DNA from: Tigriopus japonicus | Taxonomy: Eukaryota > Arthropoda > Copepoda > Harpacticoida > Harpacticidae | DNA: 64,000 bases | Assembly: GCA_010645155.1 (NCBI GenBank) | Contig: JAAGOF010000041.1 | Location: forward strand, 912,097-976,096 | Reading direction: 5' to 3' | Part shown: positions 11,401-22,060 of the stretch, piece after piece | How positions within the stretch are numbered: position 1 is the stretch's first letter | How the letters are laid out: each line of letters begins with the position of its first letter | The notes under the pieces: model-generated | What the model was told of the DNA's origin: nothing | The model's input: the letters and a program-made list of their open reading frames with translations, nothing else | The model's database searches: none | Program-made: the position numbers and the translations under genes

Positions 11401-14400
11401 GTCCATTTCCAAAGTTGAATGTCTGAACCATTCCAGTTCCTGATTCACTAGCAAAATATTGGGTACATCCTTTGGGAGCCAAATTGGGAGAGTCCATCTC
11501 ATACTGAGTGATCTACAAGTAGAATACAAATAGGGCATGGTAGGTACGTTGGCCACTAAGAAATTGTGCTTGAAGTTATGGCATGCCATGCTGAAATTGG
11601 ATTTGTAATGGGATACACTGAATGAAGGATTTTAATTCTACTTTAATTTTTTTTTATCAATTTGATGTCTGGGTGGGTGTTCAGTAAACAATTAACAAGT
11701 GGAGGCAAAACCAGGGAGGGCAGGAACAGGATATTTTTCCTGTATTGTAATGACAGATTTGCACAATTCTACACAGAATCAGGGCTTTACCTGTTCCTCG
11801 AAAAAGGAAAGGATTATAGTTCCCATTCCTTTTCCAAAGATGAGGAACGCGATACTCATCAATTCCTTTTCAAAAAAGGAATGGCAGGACTCGTTACTAA
11901 AGGTCAGTTTTAGGAGCTTTGTCCTTTTGATGTTGCGTTTTGATGAACTTACTCAAAATTACTTAATCTTGTAGAAAAAAGAAGACAAATCGAGAAAAGA
12001 AAACGTTTCTCTTTTTCAATTTGTCGGGTAAAATCAATGAATGATATTTGAAAGAGATGGAGTCAATTTATTATTGAATTTGCTGGATAATTTAAAGTGA
12101 TCAATATCAATTAAAGTCATTTAGGGAGGAGACGTGGTGTCGTAGTTAGCGCAGTTTCTTTGAGTGAGAGAGGTCCCAGGTTCAATTCTCCTCCCCGACC
12201 TTTCTCAAGGAAACTTTTAGACGTTAATCCACACCCACAGACGGAGAACTATTCTGATAGCTGACATGAGAATTCCTAACGGAAATGATTTGGAATATGT
12301 GATGGCTGGCTTCGCTGGCCGGGCGAGGCGTCTCACTTATAAACGACACAAAAATTAATTCAAGGTTGCGTGAGCAAAAAAGGGCAAAGTTCCGTTGTGA
12401 GGTGGGGAAGACAAGATTCCTACCTTTAATGCGTTGGCTTTATATTACTTTCACTCTTTTCGTTTAAACATAATGTTTTGCGTATTCTTTTGGCAAACTA
12501 TTTTGTTTTCAAAAGTTTTTGTAAATCAATTTTAAATGTGCGAAAATGGCCTCTGAACTTCTCTGCTCCTTCAACAAGATGGGGCTGCTTGACATACCAC
12601 ACAGCTTGTTCAAAATTATTGTCTTTTCTCATTTCTGAGACAAGGATAAATGTCCTCATTCATCTCCAGGCCTCAATTGGATGAAAATTTCCATCTAGTC
12701 CATTCTGAAGAGGCTTTGGGTCAAACTGATTAAGGTACAAGCCTGTGGGAATATTGAAGGCCGTGGTGAAGACCAAAGGTGGCCATTATGTAAATCGAAC
12801 TTTTTTTTGCCTAGGTAATGCATCTGGGATTGTAGTTATGTGACAACGCCTTTGATTGAATGGATGAATTTTAGGCGATATACCCTGTAGAATCAAAGGT
12901 GACACGGCATTCTGGGGAAAGTTGGTTTCTCTACCTTAAATGAGAAGCAAATTTAACATTGGAGAAGCAATGTTTACATTCTGGCAATGTCTTCCCCACC
13001 TCACAATGGAACTTTGCCCTTTTTGCTCACGCAACCTTGAATTAATTTTTGTGTCGTTTATAAGTGAGAGGCGAGGCGCAACCCTCCGACCCAGGCACCA
13101 ACAATCCAAAAAAAATAAAAAATAAAAATAGTGATCAATATCAAGCCGAATTAGTACTCCAGTAAAGCAATCTGGGTACTTTTTAGACCTCCTCACTTGA
13201 AAAAGTTACACTCAAAAATATATCAAAGATTATTAGCCAAGGTAGAAAAGAAAAAGTGAGCATTTTCTGACTCAACAAATAATCGAACAAAAGAATTTTG
13301 TTTTTACTCGCCAATGTTACGGACTTTGGTCCACATTGGTTTAACCCAAAGCATTGTTTTCATTGAAACCATCATCTAAGTAAAATCCTGGAATAGTTAA
13401 AGCAGAATATTTCCGACAAACGTAGTTTAGACTTGGCTCCAATCTGCTCCAATAAACAGACTGGAACTCACCATTCTTTATAGGGTCTAAAGATTATATG
13501 ACTTATATCCTTTATCCCCTCTTTCATTTTTTCGATATTTGCCTTTATATCATTCCTTTTGTTACACGGCCCTTTAATTCAAAATCACTTTTCTTCAAGT
13601 ATCGGTATTAATTGCCGTTTTGAACGTTTTTCTTTAAAAAATCCAGAGTAAGTCCATTACAAGTATTTTCGTTACAACTGCCCTGCATACAATATACACC
13701 TAATCGAGTTCTAAAAGAAATGACACTCCAAAACTATTCGTGATTCACCACGTCTCCAATGTTTGTGCGATGGGATTCGAAGTTGAGCACGTCTGGTTTC
13801 GTGATTCAAAACCAAAATTTGCGATTTCAGAGAGTCATTGGTGAAATTGCTCATTTGGGTGCTTTGCTTGAAAAAGAGCAATGCATGATGAATCAAGTCA
13901 CTTGGCATCCTTGCTGCTAGTCGGATGATGCTGCCACAGCAAATCTCCATTGACTGATGTGGAGTGACATTTCTGCTCCTAGAACTGTACTTGTACCTTT
14001 TGTTTTCTGCATTTTATAACAGCATGCCCCTAATCATTTAAAAATCTTCAAGTAACATGTAAAAACATATTTCAAACACCCAAACTTTAAGGTTTACCCG
14101 AATTTGGAAGGACCTCGCGCTTGGAGTTGATCCAAATTGAAAGGATAAAATATTGGATGGAGTATCTATATCCACATACACTGAAATATAATACATATGA
14201 TGTAGTGCTTATAAAGGAATAAAGTGGTCAGTCTCTCAAAGAGGCTTACAATGTGCACCAGTGTTGGTCCCGCAAATAACTGGTGGACCAAAGGCTGATC
14301 CACTTGACACGACAAATCGATCTGTAATGCATTGGCCAACAATCGAACTCGCAACCATAGGGATAGGAGGGGTGCCAGGGATAGGGGGACGTATTGGAAT

Positions 14401-17400
14401 TCCATTCAAGGTCATTGCAACAACTGTGGGGTCTGTTGATGGTCCAGCGATTTGAAAACGTTCGAAGTCAAGACGAAGCTGAAATTGAAACAAAGCCTTT
14501 TGAACTATTGGGGAATATTTTTGAAACAAGGGTCATGCTAAGATGAATCAAGACAGGCGCAATGGAAACTTCACGGAGCAACATTTCGGTGGTAAGAACG
14601 CATTTTTGTACAATCTGGGCTTGTTGTAACTAAGCATGGGCCACAAAAAAAGTGGACAAATTTCAACACTTTTATTATGACTAATCTTGGTCACAGCCCC
14701 AAGTGCACGCAGCCAATTCAGCATAATTTTCTGAGAGCCTGGAAAGACTATTTTGGGTTGTTTTGGAAACAGTTAGCAAACAGTTTACAAGATGCTCCAT
14801 TGTTTATGAGGTGATCGAAAGGATATTCGCGTTCCAAAAAAGGTAGCGCGCTCTATGACGTCACTTATGAAACCATCATTTTTAAGAAAGTTATTAGGTA
14901 ATCCCTCGTAAATGGCGTTTTTGGGGGCGTCAGAATTGAGATTTCTCTAATTAATGTATCTATGGTGTAACGGAAATATTTTTTTATGAAGTTTGCTTCC
15001 CAGAATAAGGAAGCCAGAGTGGCCGCGCGTACTAATGCGTTCTTATAAGAGCCGAGTGTAATAAGAGCCGAGGATTCGAACCTACGCCGTCTCCGCAGAC
15101 GGCGTAGGTTCGAATCCTGCTGGGGGTCAGATTGAAGCTGTCGGGAGAAATCCTTCAATTTACAGGGAATCTCATTCCTTGTAGCGGTAATAAAAAAATC
15201 CGCAAAAAAAAAATAGAAAAAAAATCCAGAAAATACAGCCTGAGACATCTAGAGGTCACGGATCAAACTACTGTCGCCGTCGTCTGCCTGCCTAGCTAGA
15301 ACTGAGAAGTCTGGGGCTTGGTCTGTGGTTACCATCAAGAAAAACACAGATTTTTTCAAAGGCTGAAAGATATGATAATACTCTGTTTGATATCTTTTTC
15401 TAAAGTTCATGGTTGAATTGTTTGTTATTGGAGACTTTCAAAGGTGAAATATGATTAGCAAGTTCTGGCTAATGAAAACAACTAAATGTGATCTGAACAC
15501 TTTTTAGAGCCCCCTTAATCGGAACAACTTACAACTTTGTTGGATTCTAACTCATTCCTTCTCAAAATTCAAGCTGGATGTGAGCGCAACCCAGAGCTTT
15601 TTTGAGAAGTTTTATCCTCTGATTTCAAAAAAAGCGGAAGGTTTGAAACGGAAAAACGGTAACTAACTCCTAATCAATCCAATCGCAAACGTGTTTTTCG
15701 AACAAACAATCCACTCCCAGTTGAGTCTAGATTTTTATCAGAAACCAACAGAGTAGCCCTGCGTTGATCTTTTTTAAGGACCATTTCGCTCAACTTTGCT
15801 AAAAGTCGATTCAATACGAATTTTATTAGTATGACGAGACCGTTAAGGCATTGACCCCAAGCTATTGGCTCAATTTTTCTAATTGACTTCATCCATTTTT
15901 TTATGAAGTTCGCATTTCCGGAATTGTTCTTATGGAGAAAAGAGTTCTAAGAGGATATTGGGATCAACTTTAAAACACAACAAACGGTTTCGGCTAAGTT
16001 TGCGTTTTCAAGTAATTTTGATGCATCACAATCTTGACAATCTCCATTTTTTGTTCCTACCTACATTGACATTCAGTTTTGCCAAGCTTTTCACGTAGTA
16101 ACTTTGTGAGGATAAAATAATCGGGGTTGAACCATTGACAAAGCATTGTTGCAAAGGTTAGGTTGAGTGATACAAAATTACATTTTTCCTTCCATGTCAA
16201 TAACAAGAAAAAACATGAAATCCGAATCGAACTCTTCCCTTGAGTTTGGAGAGATTTGACGGTAAGCAGTCACATTCTTTTCAGCCTTTTAATTGAAGTC
16301 AACTGATACGGTACACTTCAAGTTTTTTGTAGATTTTGTCTCAGAAAATGAAATATAGCAAAATTCACTCAAAGTACGATCTTAAGATCGGTCGATCCTT
16401 GCCTCTAAAAACTAGTGATGTGTTTCGAACCATGGGTGGGGAACCAGGAGTGCTGCCATTTTTAACTAGGAAGTTTATCGCTGTTAAAAAGGGCAGTTTG
16501 TATTGAATTTTTTGAAAAGACCTGAACAGGGACCAATTTGGCAACACTCAAACTAGTTCGATTTCGAGTTCCATCGATAGTTATAAAAATTGATTTCGAG
16601 TTGGCAGTGCTGCCATATTTTATGGCAGATAAGGTCTATTGCTTGTTGAAAAGTTTAGTTGTGGTCAGATTTTTGACCCTAAAAAACAAAATGGCAAAAC
16701 TCTGCCAAAAGTCCAACTCGAAACACATCAGCTGTACTAAAACCTAGCCTCAGGGCTTTTTCAGAGATCCTTGATCTATCTAAGTTCATGAAACAGGAAA
16801 GGGGAATGTTTTTTTGGTTGAATGCTTGATTTAAGTCTGGCGTGCTTTTTTATACCAATTGTACTACGAATTGCTAGAGGATCTTCTTTTTCTTGTTGAA
16901 TTGGTTTGCATTCTCCAAACCAAGGATTTTTCCTTGAAAAAAACTAGTTTTTATCTGCTTTTTAAATTATTTTTAACCCGACTGATTTCTGATCTCAAAT
17001 GGAACCACTGTAGATTTCATATTCAAATCACACTATTTGAAGACGTGTGAACCTTTGTGCACACTGTTGTGTGTTTGGAGGAGGCTTTTTAATCTGCATT
17101 GGGTTCGATCTGGGTACAACAATCAATCAAAATTGAAATAGAAGTGTTAAAACTCTGCTAACATTCCAAAGCTTGTTAGAGCCCAATTTCATTTTCATAA
17201 CAATTTGAATTTCACTCAAACCAGACATAGGGTGAATGATATATAACATAACTTTGTACTTATAGTTACAATTGTAGTTACAATAATGTAATGTCATTGA
17301 ACATTAGTAGCTATACTTCTTGATCTTCACAAGCATCAGTACATTGGTCTTCAACTTGTGACAAAATCTAAGAATTTTGACAACTAAGTGGCCCTTAGTG

Positions 17401-20400
17401 CAGAATAGATGCCCATTTAAGAACGATCATCCGAGTTTTGTTATTGATTAAGTAACATGTTGAAATACGAGGATCGAAGCCTTACCTGTCTAACTTCACT
17501 ATTAGCTGGAATAATTTCGGCTGCGCAATTGCCCATGCCAGTTGGCATATTTGAGTCAGAAAATATGGTCAGGTTCTCGGCAGACCTTGCGCCACAAGAC
17601 ATCAGAACTAAAACAAAAAGGCATTATAAAGTTGCAAATCTTTGAAAAAAGACACCGCCTTTCTTTAAATCTGTCCTGCAATCTGCAAAGAGGTCTACAC
17701 CACCTAAAGACTTCCTTCGAGGGGCTCAAATCCACCAAACTATATATTTCATATTCATGTGTATCTATATTTGAGCAGGGTATTGGTTCCTTGTGTTGAC
17801 ATTAGTCGAAATTCAGCCAAAAACTCTGTGAAGAAATAAATCTAGTATGAGTAAAAATACTCATTATAAAAGTTATTCTTGATGTAAAATCTTTTAAATA
17901 ACAACAGCTATTGATGTGATAACTAGGGACAGGCAAAAAGTGCAAATCAAAACAAGCTTTTGGTTACCAAAAGTTGCACAAAAATCAGAACAAAATCGTA
18001 AAATAAAATGCAAAAAAGGTCAAAAGTGCAAATAAAAACCAAAAAAACGCAAATAAAATTTAAAAAATTCGCAAAAAACTGAAATTTTTGAAACAAAAAG
18101 CTTCAAATTCTTTTTTGTCATCTGCTTGTTGTTTTTCAATCTTGAAGAGCAAAATTTAGATATTGAAGTAGAAGTACGTACTATGCTAGCCTATGCTAGG
18201 AGCCGTAAAATCAGATTTAGTTTTCAAACTTGAAAAAAAAGCTTCCAAAAGTAAACATTTTCAAAGAGGAAATAGCAAAATCTCCACAATTTATTCATTT
18301 TAGCCGGAATTCGTAAAAAATCGTGCAAATAAAGGCGAAAAGTGCAAAAAGGCGAATAAATGTGTTTGTTACCAAAAATCTTTTTGCCCGTCCCTAGTGA
18401 AAACACTCAATTGAAGAATAGCTCTTGATGAAAAAATGATCGATAAAAGAAAAAAAACTCTTGATTAGTGATGGACCAAAAGCCCTTTCGGCCGAAACTA
18501 CGGCCAAAATCCACCTTAAAAAATTAAATTGCTAATGTGTTCGATGTTGGCAGTCGCAAATTCTGGAAAATTGGAAAACTTCGGCCGAAATTTCGGTTTC
18601 GGTTATGCCTATCGAAACCGAAAGCAGACATGCACTATAAAAGATGGATTTTGACGACAAAATTGATTTTTTTTTTTGTCCAAAAACCCCTGAAATTTAA
18701 GTTGTCAGATTTTTCAGAATTTGCGATTGGCCAGCATCGAACCCATGAGCAATTTTATTATTTAAGGTAAATTTTGCATTTTTACAATTTTGAAGTCAGG
18801 TGCTTTCGGTTTCGGTTAAGCCCTCTTTCGGCCGAAACTTGCGGTTTCGGTTATGAGCCCTTTCGATCCATCACTACTCTTGATGTAAGAACACAGTCAA
18901 AGATGGAATAAAGAATTCTAAAAATTATAGTAACTTTAAAAGAAAAAATCACTCAAAAAGGAATAAGTAATAGTGTAAATGATACCAACTTTTAACATGA
19001 AAATTTTCCGCGGTAGTCAAAATACATATTTTATAGTTGGCGTCCCTTGAAAGAATATGAAATGAAAATAAAAGTAATGCTTTGCTTCGAACCAATAAAA
19101 ACACTTAGTGTGTACCATCTCTTTAAATCAGAAGAGCTCTTGATAGAAAAATACCTATGACATGACCAGAGTGGGCATTTGATTTTTTGACATTTTTGTC
19201 CAACCCTTTCCAAAAGGTGTTCAAAGGTGTCCAAAAATGAGGGTGTCCAAAGGTGTCCAAAATGAATAATTTGTTTAAAATTTGTAAAATGGTTAAAACA
19301 CTCTGAAAGTTACCCTCTTTAAACTTTCTTTCCAAAAAAACTCACTTGACAAATTTTTATCTAAAAGAAGTCAATTTATTATGAATAAATTTATATTTTT
19401 TACGCTTAACGAGCCAATTCTTATAAAAAGAACTTCCCGCTCTTTTTATATAAAAATCGAGTGTCGTCCAAAACGATCGAATGATCGAACTGAAGGCTTA
19501 ATATTAAGCCTTTAGATCGAACGAACCAAAGAACAAACGGGAGACTGGGACTTATAACAACCTACTAACTGTACAGTACACTTGTTCTTATATATCATTT
19601 TGATTGATTTTCCCCAAGTACATCATTTTTGTAAGTGTTTCCTATCCAAGAGGCAAGAAGTCTTGTGATACGACGATTTAAATACTGTCTAAAAACATAA
19701 AATGGCACACTCAAACTATGTGGGTTTTTAAAAGTTTTTAGGCACAGGTTTTTAAGAGGTGTTGAGTTTTTATGAAAAAGATAAGACTCTTGTTAACAGA
19801 AAAAGAAACACTGCGAATCATGAAACTTAGAACAGTTCCACAAATTAAATTATATTGATCAAACAAAACATGCGAATATTTCTTACGTTTGCAAATGTGA
19901 ATATAACATTATTGCAATCAGTGCATTTGCTTCTTGACCGAAGATTGAATTAATCATGGTATGGATTGTTTTGCCAAGAAGCATGTTCAATCAAAGAACT
20001 ATTTTTGTTTGAGTAAATAACCATTCATTCGTTTCAATTCAATTAGTCATACAATGCTTGTGTTTTTCTGTTACGTTTGTTGGACACCATTTTGGTATTT
20101 CTGGACACCTTTTGCAATTTTTTGGACATTTTTGTTCACCAGAGTGTCCAAAACTCTCTCGATTTCGAAAAATGCCCATCCTGGACTCACAAAAATAGTT
20201 TGATAGATCAAGCTAAGAAACAAGAACCGTTATTAAACGGTCCTGATTTGATTGTTCTCAATATTTGAAAATCTCTTGAATTAAGAAAACTTTTACCACA
20301 GATCGAAGGATACATTTATCACGGTTAACGCTGAGCTTAAAAATTTGAGATTGAAGAAAAATCTCAACATCATATTTTTGTATTGCTGAGGAAAATCCAC

Positions 20401-21946
20401 TTTCAATGATAATATCCCTTCATATCTCAAAATATGAATAACAATATCAGTGCTGCTGACGGACATTATCCTTCAGATTCCATTTTTCAACTATATTTGG
20501 GCCTTATGGGGGTCTCTATAATGCGAAAAACATATCACTGCCCAAATCCACACAAGTATATTATCTTCCCTTGCTAAACAAAGGTTTTCTCTTGCTTATT
20601 CAGTTGTCAATAAGACAGATGACCTCACTCGGATTTTCCCTGTGATACCCATTGAGTTCTATGAAATACTAGAGGGAGTGGAATCCTAAGAATGTATCTC
20701 CGGTCGCCAATTGTTGAGCAGACAAAAGTGCGGGAACATTTGATTTGTGTGACCAGGCAAACGTCAGCCATGCAAATGATGAATCAAATGTGGAATTGAG
20801 AAATGTTTTGGGATCATTTTTTGTTATTGGGAGTGGTCACTTTCTTGAAAGAACCAAGACGTCACTGTGTGACCATGCCTTGGATTTGAATAACACAACT
20901 AGGAACAGTTTGCCAATACATTGAATAAGTCAGTGGTAGGAAGAACACAAATTTAAGCCTTTGCGTTATGTAGGGCTAATCTATTACATATATGGACAAA
21001 ACCTAACTTGTGGCATCAAGAATGAGTTTAAAAAAGTTGGTCTTGATTCACATGTTTGGTCACACTAACTGTGCACTCAACAGTTGTGAGGGCGACATTT
21101 TCCTCATAATTTCAACACATTCCGCCCCGCTTACCAAATCAGCCTGGCTAAAGCTTGCACGCTATCTAGTGATATATAAATGATCTATGATACCTAATCC
21201 TCTAATCCTCCTAAGGAACCTGAGGAAATGTTTTTCTCTGAATTCGCTGAGCAGAATTCCGAGACATTTCACAGTGATGGTGATCATGCTCGTGATCATC
21301 CTTTGACATTACGCCTCGAAAAACCTAGAATTTCTACTCCACGGAAAAAAATACTTCCCCGCACTCTAGACTGATAAGCAGGGCCCGGAAAGTTTTTTTT
21401 AATATAAAATATTTTAAAAATATTTACTTGAGTGTGCCACCTAGGTAACAGAGTAACGTGTGCTCTTGTAGTTACGTTATAACATCAGCTTTTATTGGCT
21501 TATTTGTACTCACCGCGACAACAAACTCCGAAGCCATTGGCACAGCTCCCAATAGACACTCCGTTTTTGGTGGTGCACTCATCCTGAGTATAACAAGTTC
21601 CCGTCATGCTTCCGGTTCCATTGCATTCAACATTCGGAAATCTACAATCGAAGGTCAGTCCTTGAACTTACCTCTAGATTCTACGGTGGATCTAAAAGCT
21701 CAAAGCAAACGAATGTATCCTTATACTTACTGGACCACTTGAAACATTGAAACTACAAAGGAATGTGAATGGAGTCAGTCTTTCCATTTTGAAAAAGTTA
21801 CTTCAGAACACGACAACGAAGTTACACTGTCTCCCATGTCTTTGGGCTTTTGGTCTTGGGAAATTGGTCTTGGTATTGCCGACGACGCAACATGAAGCTA
21901 CAAGTATAGCTAGAATTGCCGTCAAGACGATATTTTCGAACCCCAT
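5484..21946 (-). CDS. CUB-like secreted cysteine-rich protein, complete (gene B)
   Basis: Eleven exons join in phase on the minus strand: 21826-21946, 21731-21752, 21514-21641, 17486-17607, 14250-14478, 14098-14180, 11346-11512, 11236-11279, 10265-10299, 9823-9991 and 5484-5632 (1269 nt, 422 aa). Every junction is GT-AG. Residues 1-23 form a signal peptide with a hydrophobic core ILAILVASCCVV. A basic linker follows, then a cysteine module (49-90) with GTCYTQDEC and SCANGFGVCC. The first CUB-like domain (92-235) has an N-linked site at ENLT, the words LRLDFERFQIAGP and CGTNTGAH, and ends FQFGSTPSARSFQIR. The second (236-306) carries GCTQYF, TFNFGNGHLANQNQ and CRVCWTT. The third (318-422) has SCCGPN, SRFCGRKSG and a terminal KLIYFQDSVNCAN. 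The family is arthropod-specific and uncharacterised, and the binding partner is unknown. It is divergent from gene D and 76% intron-matched to gene C in layout (all ten intron positions shared). Confidence 0.9.
5690..7040. repeat. T-rich low-complexity array in intron 10 of gene B
   Basis: Long runs of words such as GACATTTTTT and TTTTTGCCC on the plus strand. A module ending TAGTGATCAT occurs twice (about 6020-6057 and 6996-7034), which suggests an internal duplication of a degenerate element. No ends or target duplication were found. Confidence 0.5.
7225..7535 (+). repeat. Repeat family R3, degenerate copy
   Basis: It shares AACTCTGCCAATCATTTTGT, CAGGGTTGGTTCAATC and AGTAAAACAGAAAACAGGAC-like words with 32760-33090, and shares part of them with 62705-62790. 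It lies in intron 10 of gene B. Ends are not defined. Confidence 0.6.
8008..8454. mobile_element. Non-autonomous hAT element
   Basis: 447 bp bounded by TACTGATGGGA and TCCCATCAGTA, with perfect 8-bp duplications GTATGAAC at 8000-8007 and 8455-8462. Repeated CAAGC words lie inside both ends. It is in intron 10 of gene B. Confidence 0.85.
8722..9383. mobile_element. 662-bp terminal-inverted-repeat MITE, copy 1
   Basis: The first about 155 bp (TCAATAGGACATGTGTAAGG onward, including AAGTGAGCGTTTTAAATCAT and a GCGGGCGGCAAAACAGGGCC stretch) recur inverted at the other end. A second copy of exactly the same length is at 33858-34519, and a diverged one is at about 59462-60071. No clear target duplication was found. 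Confidence 0.82.
10425..10462 (+). repeat. Short TTAGG tract
   Basis: GGTTAGGTTAGGTTAGGTTGGG is a three-to-four-unit TTAGG array, the usual arthropod telomere unit, here in intron 8/9 territory of gene B. It is too short to be a telomere. Confidence 0.7.
12125..13130 (+). repeat. SINE2 (tRNA-derived) split by a MITE
   Basis: The head at 12125-12200 has GTAGTTAGCGCAG and a B-box-like AGGTTCAATTC. A body with TTTTAGACGTTAATCCACA follows. The element resumes at 13079 and ends in A-rich sequence to about 13130. The interruption is the element at 12331-13069. A diverged copy lies at about 52490-52640 (shared GGTCCCAGGTTC and CTTTTAGACGTTAAT). Confidence 0.65.
12331..13069. mobile_element. Long-TIR MITE with 9-bp target duplication (Mutator- or Merlin-like)
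   Basis: 739 bp. The terminal inverted repeats of about 82 bp are nearly identical, starting TCTCACTTATAAACGACAC (left to 12413, right from about 12989). The 9-bp duplication GGCGAGGCG flanks both sides (12322-12330 and 13070-13078). Duplication length and long TIRs point to Mutator or Merlin. It is inserted in a SINE2 copy. Confidence 0.85.
13706..13987 (+). mobile_element. Tc1-like MITE in intron 6 of gene B
   Basis: About 282 bp with AGTTCTA...AGAAATGACACTCCA ends and their inverse (GGAGTGACATTTCT...TAGAACTG|TA). It is clearly homologous to 40776-41066, which lies in the same intron of gene C in the same orientation relative to the gene. Confidence 0.78.
15009..15215 (+). repeat. SINE1 (tRNA-Leu-like), copy 1, with internal palindrome
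   Basis: The head GGAAGCCAGAGTGGCCGCGC resembles a tRNA-Leu-type 5' end, and GGTTCGAATCC is a B box. The tail runs through CATTCCTTGTAGCGGTAA into an A-rich end. At 15070-15119 the B-box arm is present in both orientations as a perfect inverted repeat with 22-nt arms and a 4-nt loop, unlike copy 2 at 62034-62208. Confidence 0.8.
16409..16738. mobile_element. Possible hAT-type MITE
   Basis: TAGTGATGTGTTTCGA at the left and the inverse TCGAAACACATCA...TACTA at the right. A convincing 8-bp duplication was not found. It is in intron 4 of gene B. Confidence 0.5.
17924..18396. mobile_element. Non-autonomous hAT element
   Basis: 473 bp bounded by TAGGGACAGGCAAAAAG and the inverse CTTTTTGCCCGTCCCTA (one mismatch). 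The flanking 8-mers GTGATAAC and GTGAAAAC differ at one base. The interior is rich in iterated GTGCAAA/GCAAATAAA words. Intron 3 of gene B. Confidence 0.8.
18466..18876. mobile_element. Non-autonomous hAT element
   Basis: 411 bp with TAGTGATGGA / TCCATCACTA ends and perfect 8-bp duplications CTCTTGAT at 18458-18465 and 18877-18884. The iterated words TTCGGCCGAAA and GGTTTCGGTT lie near both ends. Related CCGAAACCGAAA words at about 48478-48515 may be a remnant of the same family. Intron 3 of gene B. Confidence 0.87.
19167..20183 (-). mobile_element. hAT element of the GTGTCCAAAA family, copy 1
   Basis: 1017 bp, an inverted copy of 25392-26539. It starts CAGAGTGGGCATTTGATTTT and ends CGAAAAATGCCCATCCTG. 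It shares interior blocks such as the AAGTGTTTCCTATCCAAGAG word with the reverse of the other copy. The flanks GACATGAC and GACTCACA do not form a clean duplication. Intron 3 of gene B. Confidence 0.8.
20700..21190 (+). repeat. Repeat family R1
   Basis: A copy of R1 matching 31205-32115 (without the R4 insertion there) and the reverse of 2385-2593 and 155-215. Recognisable words are GACAAAAGTGCGGGAACATTTG and CTAAAGCTTGCACGCTATCTAG. It lies in intron 3 of gene B. Element class is unknown. Confidence 0.7.
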
Positions 21947-21947
21947 T

Positions 21948-22060
21948 CTAAAACGTACAAGAGGTGAGTATGTATGGGCACGTTGAATATCGGTCCTTAC
22001 CTATCCGGAGCTTATTTCGAGTAACAGGCTCGAAACTGCAGTACATGGTCTTATACCTGT
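21948..22060 (-). promoter_or_regulatory. Gene B promoter and 5'UTR intron
   Basis: Reading on the minus strand, TATAAG lies at 22050-22055, an initiator-like GCAGTTT at 22033-22039, and a short untranslated exon ends at 22001. A 53-bp intron GTAAGG...TTTTAG (21948-22000) then places the acceptor one base before the ATG at 21944-21946. This order supports the chosen start. Confidence 0.65.

Noticed and set aside
15009..15125. Functional tRNA-Leu gene
   Set aside because: The B box is good, but there is no acceptor-stem pairing or proper anticodon arm, and the unit continues into a shared SINE tail in two copies.
14865..15248. 127-codon minus-strand frame
   Set aside because: It runs through the SINE1 copy and its poly-A tail on the antisense strand; the residues are a translation of the repeat and palindrome.
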